64,000 nt of DNA from Diphasiastrum complanatum (lineage: Eukaryota > Streptophyta > Lycopodiopsida > Lycopodiales > Lycopodiaceae): positions 28,399,592-28,463,591 of the forward strand of contig CM055113.1 of NCBI GenBank assembly GCA_029204225.1, given 5' to 3'. The notes beneath the pieces are model-generated. The model did no database searches and had not been told where the DNA came from. It saw only the letters and a list, made by a program, of their open reading frames with translations. This document shows, piece by piece, positions 63,601 to 64,000 of the stretch; position 1 is the first letter of the stretch; each line of letters begins with the position of its first letter. The position numbers and the translations under genes were made by a program.

Positions 63601-64000
63601 GAGGCTCAAAAGACCTTCTTTGAATATTTGGTATCTTGTCGGTTTGGTCTTGTGGCCATGGCCTTTCAATGCTTGTCAAGATACAGCATTTCTTTCTACA
63701 AATTTCTTAGTTAAAGATTGTTATTTCCTATTTGCCTTTCTGAATTTTTTTCCTACTCCAGCTATCTCTTATAGATCCTTCAGGCTAGTAGGGCATTCAT
63801 TAATCTGTTTGCCTTGTCAATTTTAAAATCAAGAAGTCATATGCTATGAGTGTCGTTAGAGCGTAATGACTTGAGCAAGCACTTATTCTTTTATGAAAAG
63901 AACATGTCAACCATCATAAAACATTCCTCCACATTGTGACAGATGCTGGAACAAACAAACATGAAACTGACGGAAGAGTGGTCCTGGCTGAATTTCAATC
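21966..64000 (+). CDS. APE1L: APE1L-type AP endonuclease, four exons, 3' end beyond window
   Basis: Split gene: 21966-22217, 48888-48980, 54667-54802, 63943-64000 and onward. Joined in frame it gives ~180 residues without a stop, matching the N-terminal half of the plant ExoIII-type endonuclease/exonuclease/phosphatase protein called APE1L in Arabidopsis (about 360 aa). This nuclear enzyme cuts DNA at abasic sites and cleans blocked 3' ends in base excision repair, including during active DNA demethylation. Seen: MKRFF start, WNANSLLLR (metal-binding Asn about residue 54), IQ/EVR (metal-ligand Glu 85 opening exon 2), [21 protein letters not shown] and DGRVVLAEF. All junctions are GT-AG with phases 0, 0 and 1. 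Introns are 26.7, 5.7 and 9.1 kb, filled with retrotransposons. Open exons and clean splice sites argue that it is functional. Plant APE2 is the main alternative, but it is longer with a C-terminal zinc finger that cannot be seen here. Confidence 0.88.
23411..23529. repeat. 61-bp tandem duplication
   Basis: Two units with period 61 bp (start 23411 and 23472), each opening TGATACAGTCTCTGTTGCG; the second has one A/G change. Confidence 0.85.
24075..24665. repeat. Diverged direct repeats (~180 bp each)
   Basis: 24075-24250 and 24460-24665 share ordered blocks (AATCCATTT, CCTCTTGT, GTATGACTAGGGAT, GTGTATCTTAG, GATG-TACCT/GCCT, GTGAAAT) with many differences; about 380 bp apart. Probably an old duplication or two copies of an unknown repeat. 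Confidence 0.65.
25700..25815. repeat. GGTTCGAA-rich short repeats
   Basis: GGTTCAAA, TGTTCGAA, GGTTCGAACC (perfect palindrome, ~25780) and GGTTTGAA recur every 18-21 bp. They resemble a tRNA B-box core but have no A box and no tRNA fold. Confidence 0.5.
25830..26000 (-). mobile_element. LINE 3'-end relic (copy c)
   Basis: Minus-strand 3' UTR homologous to the end of the LINE at 33.6-33.76 kb: GGAGACGTTT, GCTCCCAT, TACCACA, TCTTATATGCC, then GGCA and GGAAAAGACATTAAT. Contains the family's terminal hairpin (25850-25861). The upstream part is lost or too diverged. Confidence 0.7.
26167..26218. repeat. (GA)26 at the 3' end of LINE 1
   Basis: 52-bp GA tract. On the minus strand it directly follows the LINE tail TAATAATAATAATTCTAATTC as (TC)n. 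Confidence 0.95.
26254..26267 (-). other. LINE 1 3'-terminal hairpin
   Basis: GTGCCC-CT-GGGCAC on the minus strand, six perfect pairs, preceded by TCTTAT and followed by CAAAAGACGTTAAT. Equivalent hairpins occur at 33718-33731 and 25850-25861. Confidence 0.7.
26456..29959 (-). CDS. LINE 1 ORF2: endonuclease-RT, 1167 aa
   Basis: Makes the target nick and primes reverse transcription there. Residues 1-260 are an APE-type endonuclease: WNCNG (Asn 8), LLAETHE (Glu 34), AGDFNAR (148-153), VVDYF (Asp 232), ISDHS (255-257); the main catalytic residues are present. The RT at about 460-760 has [11 protein letters not shown] (595-605), [10 protein letters not shown] (653-662) and [10 protein letters not shown] (YADD 696-699). 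A CCHC zinc motif is at C1026, C1029, H1039, C1044. The tail has [11 protein letters not shown] (1102-1109, perfect PIP-box pattern Qxx[I]xxFF) and TTTITHYF (1155-1162, near-match). No stops, so possibly competent if ORF1 is supplied. It starts 48 nt after the ORF1 stop. Confidence 0.93.
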   Translation of the reverse strand: MRLGFWNCNGFLSSSSAGDFADFIRKCDILLLAETHESLYHPLPNIQEYSWHSAFRPFVRGKTCQGSGGVACLYRDTTVQMVKQDPYARYIWLHIIGSLLGLPQDIYIAVCYFAPQTSVFAEFGGDPFQALSDDIAIFSQQGAILLAGDFNARTSSRQTEFHAATDLLRLYPLDMGLDRVSQDADTPATSFGEQLITLAETHALAILNGLTQWPSSSAYTCYPHGGGHSVVDYFIGSPALISHISDFSITPPTISDHSLLHISLGHITSSLQVSCSLPTHKRIPFTQSGFTNYTTILSQLLANFPFMAPIDQQATFLSTSLLAAASSSFPTKTTSSHRSVHNRWYDAECRSLHNHVTYARSHSPATLKQCQKEYHRTTRTKKIKYLQSLCQKMINSLDSPSSSFFWKHFTRHSSTLAPIAIESWIEYATELYTTDSPPTSLSPRPDHCSLFTPDMVENAIKHAKLNKATDYDSLSVDFLKPIAHLISPYIADVFNTAVISGFPTAWCTNILHPILKAGDPMNVGNYRTIMIGHTLAKIYGSILQTVTGSFAETEGLHAMGQAGFRPGYSTSDQIFILRCIIEEARHRKQRIYCCFVDFRKAFDSVPRHLLFQRLSSLGFSEDTIAAIITLYERVLARFRDGSGWSSQIHSTIGVKQGCPLSPTLFALYIDDLERIIREEGGEGCPLADIIIPILLYADDVVLLSSSAAGLQSHLSALHHFCQRWGLTVNLKKTKIMVFNTNRQHMRDVIFYYDGLPIEIVTSYTYLGVLFSGPLLTFRPAATARLRKGHTALVHMERFCSTYYVQDPATRCLLFSATVSPVVLYSVETWCPDLSRDTWRDLTRIQILMLSRIIRAKPSVPHDIILAEFASPPLVVGAMFQIITFLHRVSDLDTSRYIVAALTSSCTIADQGAKHSWYRSVSALLQTWGLSALDLPNGTHAYIRQQIYRSYIRTIWSHPDPDRVKLHYYGTHLLRLDVSGLLILPVYLTQTLSFGLRYRIGQLRVSSHQLAIETGRYTDTPRLQRICQLCSLQEVEDEFHFIFRCPVYYEIRGRYHCLYRDIPLTLSSFLEYPDARCVGLLLREMYILRASLLPTLSDMDSSQAHITQFFQKRDRVDISVADFDVPVRRSKTQRVSARSSATRYSYASHQPTSRPTTTITHYFRLARS
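30008..30523 (-). CDS. LINE 1 ORF1 (RNA-binding), N-terminus missing
   Basis: Reads open from the junction at about 30523 through an internal Met (30499) to the stop at 30008. The N-terminal ~45 residues are helical and Gln/Ser-rich ([13 protein letters not shown]). Then comes an RRM-like domain, [11 protein letters not shown] ... [14 protein letters not shown], and a C-terminal basic domain with [20 protein letters not shown] and [10 protein letters not shown]. Same arrangement as L1-type ORF1 proteins, which coat element RNA. Homologous to the 31.95-32.34 kb copy. Confidence 0.8.
   Translation of the reverse strand, partial: QALFKPDDMGSKLSSLAKQVEETTSILKQGNHSQISSFPKENDLETVLGEQARRAKKAFNIRVRGIANGGKPLEEATDLLISKLSHVADGFDTAWRSKFDDNVLFIKFRSLSQRNAALRLRAKLKGTFIYMDDDLTNTQWLARKKIILEAKEKGQRVVFIDGKPRFFDLPQ
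30524..31942 (+). pseudogene. Gypsy D integrase-chromodomain block, inverted
   Basis: Open frame of ~470 codons homologous to 45102-46520 of element E: zinc HHCC ([16 protein letters not shown] ... CHKCQ), catalytic [21 protein letters not shown] and [16 protein letters not shown], and the chromodomain [20 protein letters not shown]. No LTR on either side. The minus-strand element D at 33972 ends within about 6 bp of the position at which this block starts, so this is best read as D's own integrase turned round. The ORF runs past 31942 into LINE sequence. Confidence 0.85.
32074..32346 (+). pseudogene. LINE 2 ORF1 C-terminal part
   Basis: [40 protein letters not shown] and [15 protein letters not shown] match ORF1 of LINE 1 residue for residue at about 60 percent by eye. 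Homology begins upstream at about 31965 in the same frame. Confidence 0.8.
32490..33300 (+). pseudogene. LINE 2 ORF2 fragments
   Basis: EN piece ([32 protein letters not shown]) up to 32755, joined directly to RT N-terminal sequence. The YADD box and thumb are absent. Non-functional. Confidence 0.8.
33718..33731 (+). other. LINE 2 3'-terminal hairpin
   Basis: ATGCC-TTTT-GGCAT, five perfect pairs, flanked by TCTTAT and GGAAAAGACATTAAT like the LINE 1 hairpin. The outer pair is A-T where LINE 1 has G-C, a compensatory change. Confidence 0.7.
33761..33852. repeat. (TC)46 at the 3' end of LINE 2
   Basis: Perfect 92-bp TC tract directly after CTTTCTTTCT of the LINE 2 tail. Confidence 0.97.
33853..33971 (+). 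other. Short segment between LINE 2 tail and gypsy D
   Basis: Holds a small frame ([19 protein letters not shown]...) ending at about 33945. Under the inversion model it would be the 5' part of LINE 1 once the segment is turned back; not otherwise recognised. Confidence 0.3.
33972..34691 (-). pseudogene. Gypsy D RT end and RNase H
   Basis: Minus strand: RT palm start (ACTCG TSD then [16 protein letters not shown]-type), a ~400-bp deletion removing the FLDD box (near 34595), then RNase H with [52 protein letters not shown], and the acidic linker to the breakpoint at 33972. Confidence 0.85.
34692..35048 (-). repeat. Gypsy F 3' LTR
   Basis: 357 bp, TGTTACGAGCTCG start (right end) and ATTACA end (left). 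Flanked on the left by CGAGT, the complement of the ACTCG next to the other F LTR at 36391. Differs from that LTR at about three positions by eye. Confidence 0.85.
35060..36163 (-). pseudogene. Gypsy F integrase-chromodomain
   Basis: 367-codon open frame beginning after the zinc domain: [59 protein letters not shown], then the chromodomain [20 protein letters not shown]. It ends with VLEDQDGS and a PPT like that of E. The zinc-binding N-terminus and everything upstream are lost, so it cannot act alone. Confidence 0.85.
36164..36395 (+). pseudogene. Gypsy D RT N-terminal fragment, inverted
   Basis: [40 protein letters not shown], then a 1-nt frameshift near 36310 and KTAFRTR at the F LTR. Matches 43751-43980 of E. 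Ends in ACTCG (36391-36395), the F target site. Confidence 0.85.
36396..36752 (+). repeat. Gypsy F 5' LTR
   Basis: 357 bp, TGTTACGAGCTCG to GATTATTACA, directly followed by the primer site. Same family as the LTRs at 40505, 46550 and the D LTR. Confidence 0.88.
36754..36766 (+). promoter_or_regulatory. Primer binding site of F (initiator tRNA-Met)
   Basis: TGGTATCAGAGCC, one base after the LTR; the standard plant initiator tRNA-Met complement. Confidence 0.85.
36767..37586 (+). other. Gypsy F 5' leader
   Basis: Untranslated leader homologous to 40879-41690 of E. Carries repeated CCAGCGCTGG / CCATCGCTG motifs (36862, 36953, 37043, 37134, 37226, 37317). Ends at the inversion junction with D (37586/37587). 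Confidence 0.75.
37587..38040 (-). pseudogene. Gypsy D protease region
   Basis: [38 protein letters not shown] and [20 protein letters not shown] match 43195-43540 of E. Frame shifted at about 38030 relative to the upstream [15 protein letters not shown]. Ends at the inverted junction inside the KLETLLSK block. Confidence 0.8.
38021..39383 (-). pseudogene. Gypsy D gag
   Basis: Start [20 protein letters not shown] at 39383. Stop near 39129 and frameshift near 39000. The second half at 38731-38021 has [20 protein letters not shown], the basic linker [11 protein letters not shown], zinc knuckle [14 protein letters not shown] and the protease active site [12 protein letters not shown]. Aligns with 41760-43100 of E. 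Confidence 0.85.
39384..40180 (-). other. Gypsy D 5' leader
   Basis: Minus-strand noncoding leader with the same GATCCATCGCTG-type motifs as E and F (for example near 39990 and 40060). Confidence 0.65.
40181..40193 (-). promoter_or_regulatory. Primer binding site of D (initiator tRNA-Met)
   Basis: GGCTCTGATACCA on + strand, i.e. TGGTATCAGAGCC on the minus strand. Confidence 0.85.
40195..40504 (-). repeat. Gypsy D 5' LTR, main part
   Basis: 310 bp of LTR in minus orientation, interrupted by E at ATCTG (40500-40504). The remaining 47 bp continue at 46913-46959 after the target duplication. Confidence 0.85.
40505..40864 (+). repeat. Gypsy E 5' LTR
   Basis: 360 bp, TGTTACGAGCTCG to ATCTATTACA. 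The first 13 bases include the palindrome GAGCTC within TTACGAGCTCGTAA. Confidence 0.95.
40866..40878 (+). promoter_or_regulatory. Primer binding site of E (initiator tRNA-Met)
   Basis: TGGTATCAGAGCC one base after the 5' LTR. Confidence 0.9.
41760..46538 (+). pseudogene. Gypsy E gag-pol, one in-frame stop
   Basis: Single frame of ~1590 codons interrupted only by TAG at 44454-44456, between RT and RNase H. Domains: Glu-rich coiled N-terminus (residues 20-80), gag core ([20 protein letters not shown]), zinc knuckle [14 protein letters not shown], protease [13 protein letters not shown] (Asp in place of the usual Ser), RT with [20 protein letters not shown] and [10 protein letters not shown], RNase H ([23 protein letters not shown]), integrase (HHCC at [16 protein letters not shown]...CQKCQ; Asp/Asp/Glu in [26 protein letters not shown]) and a C-terminal chromodomain ([18 protein letters not shown]) that would direct it to marked chromatin. 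The stop should prevent production of RNase H-integrase from this copy. Confidence 0.93.
46550..46907 (+). repeat. Gypsy E 3' LTR
   Basis: 358 bp, same termini as the 5' LTR; preceded by the polypurine tract AAGGGGGAGGGAG (46537-46549). Confidence 0.95.
46913..46959 (-). repeat. Gypsy D 5' LTR, outer end
   Basis: Continues the interrupted LTR from ATCTG through ACCTCCTGTGTTC to CTCGTAACA (TGTTACGAG on the minus strand, one G/A change near 46949). Confidence 0.85.
46944..47126 (-). other. Small coiled-coil frame next to D
   Basis: 60 codons: [20 protein letters not shown] and [12 protein letters not shown] show a heptad pattern. Could be the end of an older element's gag into which D inserted; not identified. 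Confidence 0.25.
47210..47460. repeat. Purine-rich low complexity and minisatellite
   Basis: GAAGAA/GGA-rich stretch (47220-47310), then about four degenerate copies of GCTGAGGTGGCAGCAGC (47360-47445). The Glu/Ala-rich frame across it is a by-product. Confidence 0.75.
47484..47559. repeat. (GC)n(GA)n compound microsatellite
   Basis: GCGCGCGCGCG run followed by about 62 bp of GA. Confidence 0.93.
47560..48887. other. End of intron 1, no element recognised
   Basis: AT-rich; short frames (48094-48321, 48377-48580) have no known motif. Ends with a pyrimidine-rich TTGCTTCGTTTTGCCAG acceptor. Confidence 0.5.
48888..48980 (+). CDS. APE1L: APE1L exon 2 (codons 85-115)
   Basis: 93 bp, 31 codons, preceded by TTTTGCCAG and followed by GTATTAAG. 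It encodes [16 protein letters not shown], then an acidic/polar linker ending REDKQ. The first residue is the conserved Glu of the IQE motif that coordinates the catalytic metal in ExoIII-family enzymes; the splice junction falls exactly before it. The exon is 26,670 bp from exon 1 and far too short for simple ORF detection. Identity rests on the match to the family's EVRMPAAG block and on both splice sites keeping phase 0. Confidence 0.9.
49163..49563 (+). repeat. Copia H 5' LTR
   Basis: 401 bp, TGTTGAAGAGT to TAAATCTTCA, followed at once by the primer site. Confidence 0.93.
49564..49575 (+). promoter_or_regulatory. Primer binding site of H (initiator tRNA-Met)
   Basis: TGGTATCAGAGC with no spacer after the LTR. 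Confidence 0.92.
50033..50596 (+). CDS. Copia H gag
   Basis: 187 codons. N-terminal [20 protein letters not shown] (the usual copia gag start), [57 protein letters not shown] and [11 protein letters not shown]. The frame runs into a stop (TGA 50594-50596), while homology carries on one frame back, so a 1-base indel near 50580 separates gag from the zinc-knuckle part. Confidence 0.9.
   Translation: MASLGESLPGESSKLDGTNYRVWKFKIANILMDKNCWEVMTGTEPVPTSDPELKDYMNRRHKAHRIINLSVKDNIIPHICNARDAADAWTILKSMFETVDSAKLVYLQNRLHTLKMEAGATIGDHITKVKDLLDQLASVGEKVSDRSIVPIVLNNLSFNYQDYVMSLSAREKLPTFGELCGLLNRRR
50593..51042 (+). pseudogene. Copia H nucleocapsid and protease start
   Basis: Basic linker ([14 protein letters not shown]), zinc knuckle [14 protein letters not shown] and protease active site [18 protein letters not shown]. 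Ends at an in-frame TAA (51040-51042); the next block at 51082 is in the same frame. Confidence 0.88.
51082..54183 (+). CDS. Copia H protease end, integrase, RT, RNase H
   Basis: 1033 codons, uninterrupted, continuing the 50593 frame after one stop. [17 protein letters not shown] (protease end), GAG-pre-integrase [13 protein letters not shown] ... [14 protein letters not shown], integrase [25 protein letters not shown] and [50 protein letters not shown] and [13 protein letters not shown], then RNase [30 protein letters not shown] and [13 protein letters not shown]. All catalytic motifs look intact, so this copy died recently from the gag indel and the TAA only. Confidence 0.93.
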   Translation: MVRGKGIVAIQLSSGEVKEIKSVLHVLGLAKNLLSVGAITKQNMVVEFNDSKCLVKDKEKNFKVVAKGMQEGGLYKLFTTIPSQEALSARDTNRDKLWHERYDHLSYKSLQVLNRHKMVVDLPSIKSSSDTCEACALGKQQRKKFPKEKATRAKGILELVHSDLCGPMQVKSAGGAYYLMTFVDDFSPKVWVYFLKLKSKAFKYFKQWKAMVENHTGKRLKTLRSDKDGEYISDEFKDLCKACGIKRQFTAPHTPQQNGVAERKNRSIVECARSMLKAKGLPNSFWAEAVATAVFLLNRSLTKAVEGITPEEAYSGNKPKVGSLRVFGCTTYAHIPKDLRKKLDAKSVKCVFLGYSEGEKAYVLYDLENRRKILSRDVIFDEEHAPKIQEQEKEGITEFIPLIDSTDEDPSQESCKPQVQEQQQEIEPTSSRPLFGQVPEAEVGDKRKTKTVPWDTWSPSTSPTARKKLPRWYWETIKEGQMIEEGESSEQGVRRSLRSHERQETNFALMSTILNADEPQFFHEAVREKVWQHAMQEEYDSIVKNDTWELTTLPEGKQPIGCKWVYKTKFHANGTVDKYKARLVAKGYAQQEGLDYDETFTPVAKMTSIRTVLAIASYFDWDVHQMDVKSAFLNGHLQEEVYMEQPQGFEITGKENLVCRLRKALYGLKQAPRAWYSRIDEYFARQGFEKSKSDCNLYVFREGEDFVVVVLYVDDLLITGSNKKFIACVKKNVSNEFEMKDLGLLHYCLGVEVWKGKRCLFISQAKYAQKLLKRFNMQESKPISTPMDASNKPSKDDGPAFADETLYRQLVGSLIYLTTTRPDIAYAVGIASQYMCKPTETHWKAAKRILRYVRGTVTYGIGYTDDGNLQLEGYSDSDWAGDRDDRRSTTGYCFSLGSGAISWCSKKQPTIALSSTEAEYRVTTRSACEAIWLRRLLEDMQIAQVRPTLLHCDNESCIQLARNPVYHARTKHIEVDQHFIREKVHSGEIELVYCDTNDRTADIFTKPLSKDKFEKFRTLLGVSLNKIAIKGGC
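54178..54575 (+). repeat. Copia H 3' LTR
   Basis: 398 bp, same start; ends GTAAATCT directly against the GA microsatellite, missing the final TCA. Preceded by purine tract AAGGGGGGG (54169-54177). Confidence 0.93.
54576..54617. repeat. (GA)n tract of APE1L intron 2
   Basis: 42-bp GA tract right of the copia H 3' LTR. The GT/GA tract at 49131-49162 on the left side is the other half of the interrupted host microsatellite. Confidence 0.93.
54667..54802 (+). CDS. APE1L: APE1L exon 3 (codons 116-160 plus 1 nt)
   Basis: 136 bp after acceptor GTACAG and before donor GTAAAA (54803). It encodes [20 protein letters not shown], then [18 protein letters not shown] and ITFSL plus the first base of an Asp codon. 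The WWSL and Y-GGTALL-KK blocks are conserved in plant ExoIII-type AP endonucleases and correspond to the YSG-A-LSKK segment of the fold. The next 30 bases past the donor also read open, so an ORF finder over-extends it. Intron 2 upstream carries a full copia insertion. Confidence 0.9.
54860..55220. other. Intron 3 start, nothing recognised
   Basis: AT-rich intronic sequence without coding similarity. Confidence 0.5.
55221..55443 (-). repeat. Gypsy G 3' LTR, partial
   Basis: Matches 60592-60815 of the 5' LTR from AGTTATGATC to GTGGAGGG with a few differences and a small insertion, then breaks off exactly at the inverted integrase. GTGGAGGG is shared at the junction. Confidence 0.85.
55436..56823 (+). 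pseudogene. Gypsy G integrase, inverted
   Basis: [19 protein letters not shown] opens the RNase H-integrase linker. Zinc module [20 protein letters not shown] ... [10 protein letters not shown], catalytic [26 protein letters not shown] and [16 protein letters not shown] frameshift at about 55965 and TGA at 56220 break it. The C-terminal segment ([24 protein letters not shown]-type, VFHVSLLR-type) runs to 56825. Any C-terminal chromodomain is lost at the right junction. Confidence 0.88.
56824..57492 (-). pseudogene. Gypsy G RT C-terminus and RNase H
   Basis: [96 protein letters not shown] and FHFDIHYKP. Stops being element-like just after KP, where the inverted integrase meets it. Confidence 0.88.
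57486..59846 (-). pseudogene. Gypsy G gag-protease-RT
   Basis: 786 codons. Ser/Pro-rich N-terminus with a short coiled region (residues 18-65), gag core ([20 protein letters not shown]), zinc knuckle [14 protein letters not shown], protease [47 protein letters not shown] and [16 protein letters not shown]. The catalytic box reads [10 protein letters not shown]: the first Asp of FDD is Glu (codon 57558-57560), which should kill activity. The frame is shifted shortly after, joining 57492. Confidence 0.9.
60047..60263. repeat. Three tandem units in gypsy G leader
   Basis: Units at 60047-60116, 60117-60183 and 60184-60263, each starting GGCTG and containing GGGC-(G/A)C/TGGACAGCCTC and ATCAA-CTGAAA. 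67-80 bp, diverged. Confidence 0.75.
60578..60591 (-). promoter_or_regulatory. Probable primer binding site of G
   Basis: TGGTATCAAATCAC on the minus strand directly after the LTR: the first eight bases fit initiator tRNA-Met, the rest do not. Confidence 0.6.
60592..60980 (-). repeat. Gypsy G 5' LTR
   Basis: About 389 bp. Minus-strand start TGTTGGTTATG at 60980; ends GATCATAACT at 60592. The end does not show the usual CA, so the exact inner boundary is uncertain. Confidence 0.75.
60981..63942. other. Rest of intron 3, no element recognised
   Basis: No coding similarity seen on either strand. Contains a short duplicated 20-mer (62691-62742). Confidence 0.5.
62691..62742. repeat. Duplicated 20-mer
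   Basis: TGTCTGCTGACATGTCTCAC occurs exactly at 62691-62710 and 62723-62742 (32-bp spacing). Confidence 0.85.
63943..64000 (+). CDS. APE1L: APE1L exon 4, 5' part, cut by window end
   Basis: Begins after TTGTGACAG. The leading AT completes the split Asp codon left by exon 3, followed by [18 protein letters not shown] up to the window edge. DGR-V-LAEF is the conserved strand following the KK block in ExoIII-family enzymes. The exact phase fit (1 nt + 2 nt) supports this as the true next exon. The remaining catalytic residues (Asp and Asn of the GDLNV motif, and the SDH motif) must lie further right, outside the window. Confidence 0.85.
   Translation, partial: MLEQTNMKLTEEWSWLNFN

Larger units (their letters stand above)
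54803..63942 (+). other. APE1L intron 3 (9.1 kb)
   Basis: GT at 54803 to AG at 63942. It holds the rearranged gypsy element G (55221-60980) and about 3 kb of unassigned sequence. Confidence 0.85.

Noticed and set aside
63599-63826. 75-codon frame just before exon 4
   Set aside because: Hydrophobic random-looking frame in intron 3; does not connect in phase to exon 3 or 4.

Overview
This window is nuclear DNA from a land plant with a large, retrotransposon-rich genome. The grounds are plant-type Ty1/copia and Ty3/gypsy elements, tRNA-Met-type primer sites, a plant LINE, long (TC)n/(GA)n tracts, and the exons of a plant-type ExoIII-family DNA repair gene with very long introns. The LINE type and intron size make me think of a fern or another large-genome lineage, but the sequence alone does not prove that.

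The most important feature is one host gene hidden in what looks like pure transposon sequence. Four exons on the + strand (21966-22217, 48888-48980, 54667-54802, 63943-64000 and beyond) join in frame at GT-AG sites. They encode the first ~180 residues of an AP endonuclease of the plant APE1L type. Intron 1 is 26.7 kb, intron 2 is 5.7 kb and intron 3 is 9.1 kb, and almost every transposon right of 22.2 kb lies inside one of them. The catalytic metal-ligand Glu is the first codon of exon 2.

Layout: 1-6.7 kb holds two decayed copia copies of one family in the same orientation (A and B), with a perfect 26-bp palindrome between them. 7.7-10.6 kb is a decayed Tnt1-like copia on the minus strand (C). 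10.9-12.5 kb is a LINE relic on the minus strand. 12.5-16.0 kb has no recognisable gene, but carries a promoter-like site, a (TC)64 tract and a pre-miRNA-like hairpin. 16.0-21.4 kb is a 3'-truncated Athila-like gypsy element whose leader contains a captured antisense piece of a copia reverse transcriptase. 21.5-21.97 kb is the probable promoter of the repair gene.

Intron 1 contains old unassigned sequence (22.2-25.8 kb), a LINE 3' relic, a LINE with an intact 1167-aa ORF2 (26.2-30.5 kb), a second, internally deleted LINE (31.9-33.8 kb), and a nest of three copies of one chromodomain gypsy family. D (minus) is scrambled by two inversions, F was inserted in D's RT gene, and E is a complete 6.4-kb element inserted in D's LTR. 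Intron 2 is a ~270-bp host intron plus one young complete copia (H). Intron 3 contains a gypsy (G) whose integrase block is inverted relative to the rest.

Recurring themes: two independent gypsy elements have integrase blocks inverted relative to gag-RT. LINE copies share a base-paired 3' hairpin with a compensatory change and run into (TC)n. The LINE ORF2 carries a PCNA-binding-like motif near its C-terminus.
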